Part shown: piece by piece, positions 1 to 8,278 of the stretch | Position numbering within the stretch: position 1 is the first letter of the stretch | Layout of the letters: every line of letters begins with the position of its first letter | Assembly (NCBI GenBank): GCA_034430595.1 | Contig: DAOUEL010000064.1 | Span: 124,001-188,000 of the forward strand | Length of the DNA stretch: 64,000 nucleotides | DNA from: E44-bin32 sp034430595 | Lineage (GTDB): Bacteria; Chloroflexota; Anaerolineae; Anaerolineales; E44-bin32 | Direction of reading: 5' to 3' | The notes under the pieces: model-generated | The model's database searches: none | What the model saw: the letters and a program-made list of their open reading frames with translations, nothing else | Told to the model about the DNA's origin: nothing | Translations under genes and position numbers: made by a program

Positions 1-198
1 TGTATCGAGACTTGCGTGCCTCAAATTCTAAAGTTGGATGACGGCCTGCCAGTTCTCAGCATCACCCGGGAGCAAGCCCGTCACGGGGGCTGCACAGAGT
101 GCCTCGCATGCCAGGTCGAATGTTACTTTGAGGGAGCCCAGGGCGGCTACATCGATCTGCCGATACCCGGTCTTGCGCGGGAAGAAACGGGTGCGTGA
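1..198 (+). CDS. Ferredoxin-like 2[4Fe-4S] protein (3' end only)
   Basis: The frame is open from base 1, so the gene starts upstream and only its last 65 residues are visible. CIETC at the very edge is the remnant of a first cluster motif. CTECLACQVEC at residues 31-41 of the fragment is a complete CxxCxxCxxxC motif for a second [4Fe-4S] cluster. The Pro that usually follows the last Cys of such motifs is Tyr here. The stop codon overlaps the next start (TGATG at 196-200), so it is translationally coupled to the CoA-ligase gene. By family it is an electron carrier; its partner is probably an enzyme encoded upstream or in this operon. The function is not otherwise determinable. Confidence 0.75.
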   Translation, partial: CIETCVPQILKLDDGLPVLSITREQARHGGCTECLACQVECYFEGAQGGYIDLPIPGLAREETGA

Positions 199-1106
199 TG
201 GCGATTCTCGTTGATGAAGGAAAGCGTGTGCTGGTCCAGGGCATTACCGGTCGCGAGGGGCGCACCCGGACCAATTTAATGGTGGAATTCGGCACACAGG
301 TCGTGGCAGGCGTCACGCCAGGCAAAGGCAGGCAGGAAGTTGACGGCGTGCCAGTCTACGATACAGTCTTCGAGGCGGTTGAAGTCTGTGGATCGATCGA
401 CATAAGCGTGCTCTTCATCCCGGCACCGCTCGTCAAGAGCGCTGCGCTAGAGGCAATTGAGGCCGGAATCAAGCTGCTGTTGATCGTCCCCGATCGGGTT
501 CCGATTTATGATGTGCTCGAGATCGCCGCTTCCGCTAAAGACGCCGATGCGCGATTTATCGGACCCAATACACTTGGCGTGCTTTCCCCTGCCAGAGCGA
601 CGATCGGGATGATCGGCGGCAGTGCCACAACGGCACGCGAGTGGTTTATACCTGGACCGCTGGGAATTAGTTCACGCTCGGGCGGCATCACCTCTTCCAT
701 GGCATATTACCTGGCTCGGGCTGGCCTGGGTGCTAGCACGCTGGTACACGTTGGAGGGGATGCCGTGATTGGAACCCCGCATCCGGACGTGATGCGTATG
801 TTCGAGGCCGATCCTGACACCAAAGCAATGGTTATGTTCGGGGAGATAGGCGGTTCGCAAGAAGAGCGGGTAGCAGAGTTGGTCGCGAAGGGGGAAATCA
901 CCAAGCCGATCATCGCTTTTATTGGCGGCAAGGCCGCGAAGCGTGGCACGCGCTTCAGCCACGCAGGTGCGATCGTCGAGGGCACCCGCGGCACCTATGA
1001 GGGCAAGGTAGAAAGCCTGCGCACTGCCGGAGTAACCGTCGTTGAGGCTTTCGGGGATCTTCCTGAAGTTACCAGGCGAGTCCTGCAAGAGCGGGAGGTG
1101 CTGTGA
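198..1106 (+). CDS. Succinyl-CoA synthetase alpha-like (SucD family) CoA ligase subunit
   Basis: A 302-residue SucD-family protein, close to the usual 290-300. An N-terminal CoA-binding Rossmann domain (VLVQGITGREG, about residues 11-21) precedes a ligase domain whose phospho-histidine is His255 in FSHAGAI. The family forms acyl-CoA from a carboxylate, CoA and a nucleotide triphosphate through a phosphohistidine. The start is the ATG at 198, overlapping the upstream stop; a GTG at 195 is also possible. No SucC-like beta subunit is in view, so it may lie upstream. A citryl-CoA-lyase-like gene follows immediately, so citrate (citryl-CoA synthetase small subunit) is a better substrate guess than succinate, but this is inference. 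Confidence 0.85.
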   Translation: MAILVDEGKRVLVQGITGREGRTRTNLMVEFGTQVVAGVTPGKGRQEVDGVPVYDTVFEAVEVCGSIDISVLFIPAPLVKSAALEAIEAGIKLLLIVPDRVPIYDVLEIAASAKDADARFIGPNTLGVLSPARATIGMIGGSATTAREWFIPGPLGISSRSGGITSSMAYYLARAGLGASTLVHVGGDAVIGTPHPDVMRMFEADPDTKAMVMFGEIGGSQEERVAELVAKGEITKPIIAFIGGKAAKRGTRFSHAGAIVEGTRGTYEGKVESLRTAGVTVVEAFGDLPEVTRRVLQEREVL

Positions 1107-1882
1107 TGAGTGAGATGAAATGGAAGACCGGCATCACGAAGGTTCAACCGAATGAGATCCGACTGCGTGGTTACCGGGTTGATGAATTAATGGGCAAAAT
1201 CAGCTTTTCGCAGGCAATTTTCCTCGCCCTAACCGGTGAGCTGCCGGACGCGAAAGTCGGCCGTTTATTGGACGCGATCCTGGTCGCATCGGTTGATCAT
1301 GGGCCTGGTTCCCCCTCCGCCCTGACTGCCCGCACGTCGGCATCGACCGGTGCACCGGCCAACGCCGCGGTTGCGGCTGGCATCCTCTCGATCAACCGGT
1401 TCCATGGAGCGGCGATCAGCAGCTGTATGCAAGTTGTAGCGGAGGTCGTGGAGCAGACAAGCGATGAACATCCGGTCTCAGATGCTGCGGCAGAGGTGGT
1501 CACCGAATACCTGGAAAGTGGCCGCCGGCTCCCCGGACTTGGACACCGCATTCATACAGAGGACCCGCGCACGAGAAGGCTTTTCATGCTTGCTGAAGAG
1601 CTCGGTCTGGCTGATGCTGGCGTTGAAGCGCTGCTCGCGCTCCAGATCGCCATGGCAGCCGAAGGGAAAGAGCTCCCGATCAATGTAGATGGTGCCGTTG
1701 GGGCCGTGCTCTTCGATCTCGGATTACCAATCGAGCTCGGGAATGACTTCTTCATAATGGCCCGCGTGCCAGGCTTATTTGCCCAGGTTCATGAGGAGTT
1801 TGATCGCGAACGTCCGATGCGGCGAATACATCCGACCGACTTCACATATGACGGACCGGAGAATCGAAGCTTAGCCGATTGA
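1106..1882 (+). CDS. Citryl-CoA lyase-like protein (short citrate synthase family)
   Basis: 258 residues, far shorter than citrate synthase (about 370-430) and like the short lyases that cleave citryl-CoA to acetyl-CoA and oxaloacetate. The citrate-synthase catalytic triad is intact: His100 in RFHGAA, His147 in GLGHRIH and Asp195 in NVDGAVG. GGAGGTG stands 5 bases before the ATG, and the stop of the CoA-ligase gene overlaps it (TGATG), so the two are tightly coupled. A synthetase subunit next to a short lyase matches the two-enzyme citrate cleavage known from Hydrogenobacter. A related 3-hydroxy-3-carboxyacyl-CoA substrate, such as 2-methylcitryl-CoA, remains possible. Confidence 0.78.
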   Translation: MSEMKWKTGITKVQPNEIRLRGYRVDELMGKISFSQAIFLALTGELPDAKVGRLLDAILVASVDHGPGSPSALTARTSASTGAPANAAVAAGILSINRFHGAAISSCMQVVAEVVEQTSDEHPVSDAAAEVVTEYLESGRRLPGLGHRIHTEDPRTRRLFMLAEELGLADAGVEALLALQIAMAAEGKELPINVDGAVGAVLFDLGLPIELGNDFFIMARVPGLFAQVHEEFDRERPMRRIHPTDFTYDGPENRSLAD

Positions 1883-1900
1883 TCCTCCAGGAGCCCACCG

Positions 1901-2446
1901 ATGACAGATGACTTGTTGGATCTGATCCCTGAATTTCGTGCGATCGAAGATGATGATCTGCGCAAGCGGACGCTCGCGGTCTGGGAAGAGGCGCTTGAGC
2001 TTGGTGGCTGGTCTTTAGAACAACTGCAGACGATGCCTTACTCCCTTCTTGTTGAGAACGTTGAGATTACATTTCCTGAGCATGTCAGCGTGGTCTGCCG
2101 GATGTGCCTGGCGATGGAAGGAGTCCTGCGGGAGGCATATGGAAATCGCTACCGGATTGATAGAGATACATTAATCGCCGGAGCGCTGCTTGCTGATGTT
2201 GGAAAGCTGATTGAATTCAAGCAGGAGGGCGATCGATTTACCTGGTCGCCAACTTACCGCTACCTGCGGCATCCCTTCACCGGGGTCGCTTTATGCTACA
2301 AGCACGCAATTCCGGAAGCTGTAATGCACGTCGTGGCAACCCATTCCTGGGAAGGGGATCGCTTTCAACGCCAGGCCGAGGCTATCATCTTCCACCATGC
2401 GGACTTTACCGATTTCGACCTGACCCGATTAAAGTCCCTGGATTGA
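1901..2446 (+). CDS. HD-domain-like protein with altered HD motif
   Basis: 181 residues with an HD-superfamily helix pattern: His61 (PEHVSVV), then LLADVGKLIEF at about 96-106, then HPFTGVALCY and several His further on. In typical members the second motif reads LLHDVGK. Here the metal-binding His is Ala98, so a canonical binuclear phosphohydrolase site is incomplete. AGGAG lies 7 bases before the ATG. It sits between the lyase and aconitase genes, which suggests a role tied to the pathway, perhaps regulatory or structural. The substrate is unknown. Confidence 0.6.
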   Translation: MTDDLLDLIPEFRAIEDDDLRKRTLAVWEEALELGGWSLEQLQTMPYSLLVENVEITFPEHVSVVCRMCLAMEGVLREAYGNRYRIDRDTLIAGALLADVGKLIEFKQEGDRFTWSPTYRYLRHPFTGVALCYKHAIPEAVMHVVATHSWEGDRFQRQAEAIIFHHADFTDFDLTRLKSLD

Positions 2447-2533
2447 ATCCAGCTTGGCCAAAATAAGGTTCGTCCGGATAGAAAAAAGCGTGAGTAATCT
2501 AAGTAGTCCATCACGATCCGGAAGAGGCAGACC

Positions 2534-3793
2534 ATGGGGATGACCTTCGCCGAAAAAGCCCTCGCCCGGGCTGCCGGTCACAAGAGTTCACGCGCCGGGG
2601 AGATCGTCATCGCCCAGCCGGATGTCGCCCTTTCACACGACAACAGCGCCGCCATCATCGGCTTGTTCCGGGAAATGGGAGGCACCAGGTTATTCGATCC
2701 AGAACGTAACGTGATTGTGCTCGACCATGCTACGCCAGCCCCGACCACGCTCCACGCTGAGAATCACCGTCAAATTCGAGAGTTTGTTGCGGAGCAGGAT
2801 ATTGATCATTTCTACGACGTCGGGCGTGGCATCTGCCACCAAGTCCTGGTCGAGGAAGGCCTTGCCCTACCGGGAGAATTGGTGCTGGGTGCGGACTCGC
2901 ACACACCGCACGCAGGGACGATGGGAGCGTTCGGCGCTGGGATCGGCCGCAGCGAGATGGCTTCCGTCTGGGCCCTGGGTGAACTCTGGCTGCGTGTGCC
3001 AGAAAGCATCAAGATTGAACTGCACGGCGAGCTGAAACCGGGCGTGACATCCAAGGATATCGCCCTGTACGTTGTCGGAAAGCTCGGCGCCGATGGCGCT
3101 TTATATCAATCCGTTGAATGGCATGGTGAGGCGCTCGCAGCTCTCAGCGTAGGCCAACGGTCTACCCTGCCGAATATGATGGCCGAGGCTGGTGCGAAAA
3201 ATAGTTTCGTCGTCCCGGATGAAATGACTCTCGGTTACCTGAGCGGGCGTGCCCGTCGACCGTTCGAACCTCTCCTGCCCGACACGGATTGTGGCTATGC
3301 GCAAATTTTGAGCATCGAAGCAGGTTCCATCGAGCCGATGATCGCCTGCCCACACACAGTCGACAACGTCAAGCCACTCAGCGAACTGGTTGGGACCCGC
3401 ATCCAGCAGGCCTTTCTCGGTACCTGCACCAACGGCCGGCTAGAAGATCTGGCCGCAGCCGCAGAAGTTCTACAAGGTCACAAGCTGCCTGCCGGTGTAC
3501 GCATGATCGTCATCCCGGCCTCGTCCGAGGTCTATCTTCAGGCGCTGCAGACCGGCCTGCTTGAGGTTTTTGTCCAGGCCGGAGCGATGGTTGAAAGCCC
3601 TGGATGCGGACCTTGCATGGGCAACCATATGGGCGTCCCGGGGGTTGGCGAGGTCACCATTAGCAGCGCCAACCGCAATTTCCGCGGCAGAATGGGGACC
3701 AAGGAGAGCGAAATCTATCTCGCCAGTCCACAGGTAGTCGCTGCTTCTGCGCTGGCGGGGGAGATCAGCGATCCTGGAGAGTTCCTGCGATGA
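2534..3793 (+). CDS. Aconitase/3-isopropylmalate dehydratase family large subunit
   Basis: A 419-residue LeuC/HacA-type hydro-lyase. Three cluster-ligand cysteines are visible: Cys298 in GTCTNG and Cys358/Cys361 in CGPC, the [4Fe-4S] site that activates the substrate hydroxyl. The LeuC/HacA length and a separate small subunit distinguish it from monomeric aconitase. Family members isomerise isopropylmalate, homocitrate or citrate, or dehydrate dimethylmalate. With a citryl-CoA-lyase-like gene upstream and an isocitrate-dehydrogenase-like gene downstream, citrate/isocitrate isomerisation is the simplest guess. GAGG stands 6 bases before the ATG. The small-subunit gene overlaps by 4 bases. Confidence 0.85.
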   Translation: MGMTFAEKALARAAGHKSSRAGEIVIAQPDVALSHDNSAAIIGLFREMGGTRLFDPERNVIVLDHATPAPTTLHAENHRQIREFVAEQDIDHFYDVGRGICHQVLVEEGLALPGELVLGADSHTPHAGTMGAFGAGIGRSEMASVWALGELWLRVPESIKIELHGELKPGVTSKDIALYVVGKLGADGALYQSVEWHGEALAALSVGQRSTLPNMMAEAGAKNSFVVPDEMTLGYLSGRARRPFEPLLPDTDCGYAQILSIEAGSIEPMIACPHTVDNVKPLSELVGTRIQQAFLGTCTNGRLEDLAAAAEVLQGHKLPAGVRMIVIPASSEVYLQALQTGLLEVFVQAGAMVESPGCGPCMGNHMGVPGVGEVTISSANRNFRGRMGTKESEIYLASPQVVAASALAGEISDPGEFLR

Positions 3794-4299
3794 GCTTAAA
3801 ACTAATCACGGGAAACGTCTGGAAGTATGGAGATAACATCAACACCGACGTCATCTTCCCTGGCAAATACACGTACACCGTCAGCGATCCGCTGCAGATG
3901 CCCCAGCATGCCCTCGAGGACCTCGATCCGGACTTTGCACGCCAGGTTAAGCCTGGTGACATCATCGTGGCCGGCAGGAATTGGGGCTGTGGATCGTCCC
4001 GCGAACAGGCGGTTACCTGTCTCAAGCAAAGCGGCGTTGCGGCGATTCTGGCCGTCTCATTCGCTCGGATTTATTATCGAAATTGTCTCAACGCGGCTCT
4101 GCCAGCTCTTGTCTCGGTTGATGCAGTACGGCGCCTTAATCAGGGAGATGCCGTTGAGATCGATCTCGAGGCGGGATCTCTCAAATATCCGGGGGGCGAG
4201 CTTGCCTTCAGCCCCATTCCTGACAGCGTTCGCATGATCTTTGACGCTGGCGGATTGATCGAGTATACGCGCCGGAGGCTTTCATCAACGGCTGAATGA
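3790..4299 (+). CDS. LeuD/DmdB-type hydro-lyase small subunit
   Basis: 169 residues forming the swivelling small domain of the aconitase-like enzyme. Conserved features are GDNINTDVIFPGKY near residues 14-27, NWGCGSSREQA near 60-70 and the FARIYYRN stretch. The loop after NTD (GKYTYTVSDP) sets substrate choice in this family and matches neither the classic LeuD nor the homoaconitase type, so the substrate cannot be read directly. It overlaps the large-subunit gene by ATGA, as expected for a 1:1 complex. Confidence 0.83.
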   Translation: MSLKLITGNVWKYGDNINTDVIFPGKYTYTVSDPLQMPQHALEDLDPDFARQVKPGDIIVAGRNWGCGSSREQAVTCLKQSGVAAILAVSFARIYYRNCLNAALPALVSVDAVRRLNQGDAVEIDLEAGSLKYPGGELAFSPIPDSVRMIFDAGGLIEYTRRRLSSTAE

Positions 4300-4348
4300 G
4301 AACCCGCAGCCATTCTTCATCCCAACAGCCTTAAGGAGCCAACAATTT

Positions 4349-5470
4349 ATGTCTGAATACAGAATCGCCTGGATGCCAGGTGACGGAATCGGCGTTGACG
4401 TGATGGAAGCAGCACGCATGGTGCTGGACCGGTTAGGGCTGGATGCCGAATACGTACCGGCAGATATCGGCTGGGAATTCTGGTGCCAGGAGGGCAACCC
4501 CCTCCCCGAACGCACGCTGCGAGTCCTGGAAGAGTCGACCTGCGGCCTTTTTGGAGCGATAACATCCAAACCGAAGGATGAAGCAGCCCTGGAGCTGAAC
4601 CCCGAGCTTCGTGAACGCGGATTGATTTACAAGAGCCCGATCGTAAGCCTCCGACAGCGGTTCGATCTTTACTGCAATCTGCGGCCTTGCAAGGCTTACC
4701 CTGGAAACCCGCTTAACTACCGCAGCGGCATCGACCTGGTCGTTTTTCGGGAAAATACGGAAGGTCTGTACAGTGGAGTCGAATTCTTCCCATTTCCTGA
4801 CGAATTACGGCAGGCTGTCCAAGCTCACAACCCTGCAATCGAACGTTTTGCTGGTGTCCCGGCCGAGGAGATGGCCGTCAGTCTGCGTGTCATAACGCTG
4901 GGGAGCGCTACCCGGATCATACGCAGAGCGTTTGAATATGCTCGCGACCACAGCTACCCCAGCGTAACGTTAGTAGAAAAACCGAACGTCCTGCGTGAAA
5001 CCAGCGGGCTGATGACACGTGCCGCCCGGGCGGTTGCCAGCGAATTCCCCGGCATAGAACTCTGGGAGACCAATATCGACGCGCAGATGATGTGGCTGCT
5101 CAAGGATCCCGAGGATTACGGCGTGCTTGTAACCAGCAATATGTTCGGCGATATCGTCTCCGATCTCGCTGCCCAACTCGTCGGAGGGCTTGGCTTTGCT
5201 TCGAGCGGCAACATCGGCGATCACTATGCGGTCTTTGAACCAACCCACGGATCGGCGCCAAAATATGCCGGGCAGTACAAGGTCAATCCGATTGCCATGC
5301 TGCTCGCCACGCGCCTGATGCTGGATTGGCTTGGTGAAAGTGATAAGGCAAATGCACTTGAGAGCGCCCTGGCCCAGACGATCGCAGCTGGGAAAGTCCG
5401 CACCTACGATATGGGCGGATCGAACACAACCCTTGAAATGGCTGCGGAGGTGATTGCAAACCTGCCCTAG
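4349..5470 (+). CDS. Isocitrate/isopropylmalate dehydrogenase family protein
   Basis: A 373-residue beta-decarboxylating dehydrogenase. GDGIGVDV at the N terminus and RENTEGLYSG mid-protein are the isocitrate or homoisocitrate type; isopropylmalate enzymes normally read RELTGG. The catalytic Lys is in VEKPNVL, with Pro where Ala is usual, and the Asp-rich metal site includes NMFGDIVSD. EPTHGSAPKYAG is the cofactor loop; the absence of an obvious NADP-type Lys/Tyr pair suggests NAD. An AAGGAG element lies about 10 bases before the ATG. It probably interconverts a hydroxy-tricarboxylate and a 2-oxo acid, most simply isocitrate and 2-oxoglutarate. Confidence 0.82.
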   Translation: MSEYRIAWMPGDGIGVDVMEAARMVLDRLGLDAEYVPADIGWEFWCQEGNPLPERTLRVLEESTCGLFGAITSKPKDEAALELNPELRERGLIYKSPIVSLRQRFDLYCNLRPCKAYPGNPLNYRSGIDLVVFRENTEGLYSGVEFFPFPDELRQAVQAHNPAIERFAGVPAEEMAVSLRVITLGSATRIIRRAFEYARDHSYPSVTLVEKPNVLRETSGLMTRAARAVASEFPGIELWETNIDAQMMWLLKDPEDYGVLVTSNMFGDIVSDLAAQLVGGLGFASSGNIGDHYAVFEPTHGSAPKYAGQYKVNPIAMLLATRLMLDWLGESDKANALESALAQTIAAGKVRTYDMGGSNTTLEMAAEVIANLP

Positions 5471-5507
5471 TCCGCCTTAAAACGATATTGCGATTTGGGA
5501 GTAACCC

Positions 5508-6881
5508 ATGGGTTCGATCACCCGACAGATGGCCAGGTTCGTTCATCAACTGCAATTCGATGATATTCCACCAGAAGCGCTGAATGAGGCGAAACGATTC
5601 ATTCTGGACAGCATCGGCTGTGCCCTCGCATCTGCCGAGGGCGACGACATGCAAGCCATGCAGCGCTTCGTGGAGAAACTGGGCGGACCGCCGGAGGCGA
5701 CCGTCATCGCGACTGGTCTGCGAACAAGTGCCGCTAATGCAGCGTTCATGAATAGTCTCATGATTCGCGCCCTCGATTACAACGATATTTACTGGGTTCA
5801 GGATCCAAGCCACCCCTCCGACTTGTTGGGGGTCGTCCTCTCGGCTGCTGAAGCGAACGAGCGGGATGGCCGTGAGCTGCTTGTAGCAGCAGTGATTGCC
5901 TACGAGTTAGAAATGCGCTGGTGTCATGCCGCCCGTCCCGGTATTCGCGAGATTGGCTGGCACCATGCGTCGCTCACTCAATTCGTCAGCCCATTTGTCG
6001 CCGGGCGGCTCTATGCCCTGGACGAGGATCAACTGGTCGCGGCTGCCGGAATCTGCGGCTCGAGCCACTTCACCCTGGGCGGAGTTGTGGCCGGACATCT
6101 GACCAATATGAAGAACACTGCCGATCCGTTAGCAGTGCAGGCGGGAATTTACGCCGCCATGATGGCACGTGAGGGATATTCCGGACCGGAGATGGTTATC
6201 GAAGGCAAAGAAGGCTTATTCGAAGTTTTGCAGGATGTTGAATGGGATGCGCGAGCCTTACTCGAAAGACTTGGCCAGGAATTCCTCATCACGCAGTGCA
6301 GCTACAAAGCATTTCCGACGGAAGCCCTCACCCATCAGCCGATCTCGGCCGCACTTTCACTGCGAGATCAGCATGACATCCTGCCAGAGGAGATCGAGGC
6401 AGTCACCGTCGAGACGACCACCCGTGGTGCGGACATCCTCTCCGACCCGAGCAAATACAAGCCTGATACGCGCGAAACGGCCGATCACAGCCTGCCCTAC
6501 GTTATCGCGGTGGCACTGGTCCACGGCAATGTGCTCCCGTACGCATTCGAGGCAGAAGCCCTGCAGGATCCAGCTGTATTGGGATTGCTGCCGAAGATCG
6601 AGGTCATTGCGAGTCCGGACATCGATGCCCTGTTCCCGAAAATCAAATTTGCCCGCGTGACAGTTCATACCACGGCGGGCGAGGCATATACGGCCGAGAC
6701 AGATGTCGCGAAAGGTGCTCCACAAGATCCGTTATCAGACCTGGAGCTTTACGAAAAATTTCGCGCCAACGCCGAGCGCTGGGTCACCCGAGCTCAGGCG
6801 GATCGGATTATCGAGGCTACCATGCGGCTCGAGGCTATCGAGGACTTGAACGGCTATCTGCAGTTACTGATACGAATGTGA
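5508..6881 (+). CDS. MmgE/PrpD family protein
   Basis: 457 residues of the 2-methylcitrate dehydratase (PrpD)/aconitate decarboxylase fold, close to the normal 450-480. The all-helical N-terminal domain (residues about 1-270) includes HHASLTQF and NMKNTADPLAVQAG. The C-terminal lid domain starts near ILPEEIEAV. Known members dehydrate 2-methylcitrate or decarboxylate cis-aconitate. GGGAG stands 6 bases before the ATG. As last gene of the operon it extends the tricarboxylate theme. Whether it acts on citrate, methylcitrate or aconitate cannot be decided from sequence alone. Confidence 0.8.
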   Translation: MGSITRQMARFVHQLQFDDIPPEALNEAKRFILDSIGCALASAEGDDMQAMQRFVEKLGGPPEATVIATGLRTSAANAAFMNSLMIRALDYNDIYWVQDPSHPSDLLGVVLSAAEANERDGRELLVAAVIAYELEMRWCHAARPGIREIGWHHASLTQFVSPFVAGRLYALDEDQLVAAAGICGSSHFTLGGVVAGHLTNMKNTADPLAVQAGIYAAMMAREGYSGPEMVIEGKEGLFEVLQDVEWDARALLERLGQEFLITQCSYKAFPTEALTHQPISAALSLRDQHDILPEEIEAVTVETTTRGADILSDPSKYKPDTRETADHSLPYVIAVALVHGNVLPYAFEAEALQDPAVLGLLPKIEVIASPDIDALFPKIKFARVTVHTTAGEAYTAETDVAKGAPQDPLSDLELYEKFRANAERWVTRAQADRIIEATMRLEAIEDLNGYLQLLIRM

Positions 6882-6918
6882 CCGGGCCCCTTGGGCTATT
6901 CAGGTTCCCTCGCCCGGT
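6881..6918. other. Inverted repeat between convergent genes
   Basis: ACCGGGC at 6881-6887 pairs with GCCCGGT at 6912-6918, and GGG/CCC can pair inside the loop. It begins at the stop codon of the MmgE/PrpD gene and lies before the convergent membrane-protein gene. No T-run follows on either strand, so a terminator role is only suggested. Confidence 0.35.
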
Positions 6919-6936
6919 AATCTCGAATTGGTCAAG

Positions 6937-8139
6937 CTATCCGAAGATGCCCGAAGGGGGATCGCCTTCCCCACCCCCATCGCCCCGGTCTAGAGGTGGC
7001 ACTGGCGGAGGGCCGGCTGGATGATTCACCTTCGAAGAAGCAGCTAGAGCGGGTGGCAGCTCTTCTTGAGGTTCCGCACCACGCCTTCTGATAATCCACC
7101 TCAGCCCGAACCAGAAAGCCAGTCCCCCGATCGCCAGCAATAACGATTGAAGAAGTAGCCTTTGCAGTGCCAGTGAGAGTAAACCTTGCAGCCCAACGAC
7201 AAGAACCGACTGAACTAGCGATCCACTGCCAGCAAACCCGCGAGTAAGATTGGCGGCCAGATCAGGTCGGGCAGAATTTAAGATCAACACAAATAGAAAG
7301 GTTGAAAGCCCGCTAAGCATCAGCGATAAACCCCACCAACGGCGCAGGTCATCGAGCCCGCGGACCACCAGCGCCATGACCACGCCGAGCATGGATAGCG
7401 GTAGGAACCAACCCCAGAACGAAATAGCCCGCAGGGAACGCAGTTGATCTTTGAAGACGAGCAACTCGGCCGGATCCGCTCCCTTAAATAACTGCAGCCG
7501 CTCAGGCAGCTGGTTGACCTGCTCAATCAATGAATTCGAAGCCAGCCGTACCAGGTCTGACCGCATGGGTTCAGGAGGTTCGCAGTATTCTGTTGGCGCT
7601 GCCTCGCCCCCGAGTAGTTCTCTCTCCAAACGTAGGGCTCCTTCTGCAGTACAGCTGGGCCATGAATCAACCAGGATCTCAACGATCGAATCAATTCCAC
7701 CCGTTCGTAAGTGCGCTTTCAAGGGCTGAAAATCGATGGCAACCTGGGCAACAGCCTCCGGCGAATCGACCCAGGCGAAGAAGTCTTGAAGCAAGAGGTT
7801 GAACTGCTCCTGCATCCAACCATCAGGCAGAAGCAGCGTCAGGATTTCCGCCTTTTCTGCGTTTGAGAGATATTCAAATGCCGGACGCAGAGGCTCGGCA
7901 TCATCCCCCAAGGCTTCCAACCAGTTGCCGGAGTCAAAAACTTCCTGCATTCGGCTGGTGACCAGTCCGGACTCAAGCAGCTGCGTCCGCAGAACATCGC
8001 TGAAAGTTCGGGGGTCGAAGACCACCCGGGCCAGGCCGCGCCCGAAAAGCGCTGGCGGGAGCGTGAGAACGAAAATAGCCACGGCTCCCAGGGCTAACAG
8101 CTGCAGGAACCTCGCCGAACAGCCTTTCGTTTTCGTCAT
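6937..8139 (-). CDS. Membrane protein of unknown function, paralogue of the gene at 20761-21939
   Basis: 400 residues. The start is set by GGAGGCGAGTC directly before the ATG at 8139; an upstream in-frame start at 8217 lacks such a site. The topology is one N-terminal membrane segment (LLALGAVAIFVLTL), a soluble extracytoplasmic region of about 200 residues, then three or more membrane segments and a Pro-rich tail. It shares length, topology and patterns (a TLLLPDGW-type stretch, a conserved C.PPE and an ARLI/RSLRAISF segment before the first C-terminal helix) with the protein at 20761-21939. No catalytic motif was recognised. Confidence 0.7.
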   Translation of the reverse strand: MTKTKGCSARFLQLLALGAVAIFVLTLPPALFGRGLARVVFDPRTFSDVLRTQLLESGLVTSRMQEVFDSGNWLEALGDDAEPLRPAFEYLSNAEKAEILTLLLPDGWMQEQFNLLLQDFFAWVDSPEAVAQVAIDFQPLKAHLRTGGIDSIVEILVDSWPSCTAEGALRLERELLGGEAAPTEYCEPPEPMRSDLVRLASNSLIEQVNQLPERLQLFKGADPAELLVFKDQLRSLRAISFWGWFLPLSMLGVVMALVVRGLDDLRRWWGLSLMLSGLSTFLFVLILNSARPDLAANLTRGFAGSGSLVQSVLVVGLQGLLSLALQRLLLQSLLLAIGGLAFWFGLRWIIRRRGAEPQEELPPALAASSKVNHPAGPPPVPPLDRGDGGGEGDPPSGIFG

Positions 8140-8220
8140 GACTCGCCTCCGGACGCGTACTAGGATACACCTTCCATCCCTGCTGAAAAGCCAAACGCGA
8201 GTACTACTGGAACACAAGAA

Positions 8221-8258
8221 ACAGCACAGAGTGCGACTCGAGTCGCACCCTGTGCTGT
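8221..8258. terminator. Long hairpin downstream of the KorB gene
   Basis: Arms 8221-8238 and 8241-8258 pair at 17 of 18 positions around a CG centre. On the minus strand it lies 20 bases past the KorB-like stop codon and is followed by TTTCTTGTGTTCC, so it plausibly ends the regulator-kor operon. TGTGCTGTCCG is also repeated directly at 8251-8261 and 8267-8277. Confidence 0.6.
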
Positions 8259-8278
8259 CCGACAGATGTGCTGTCCGT

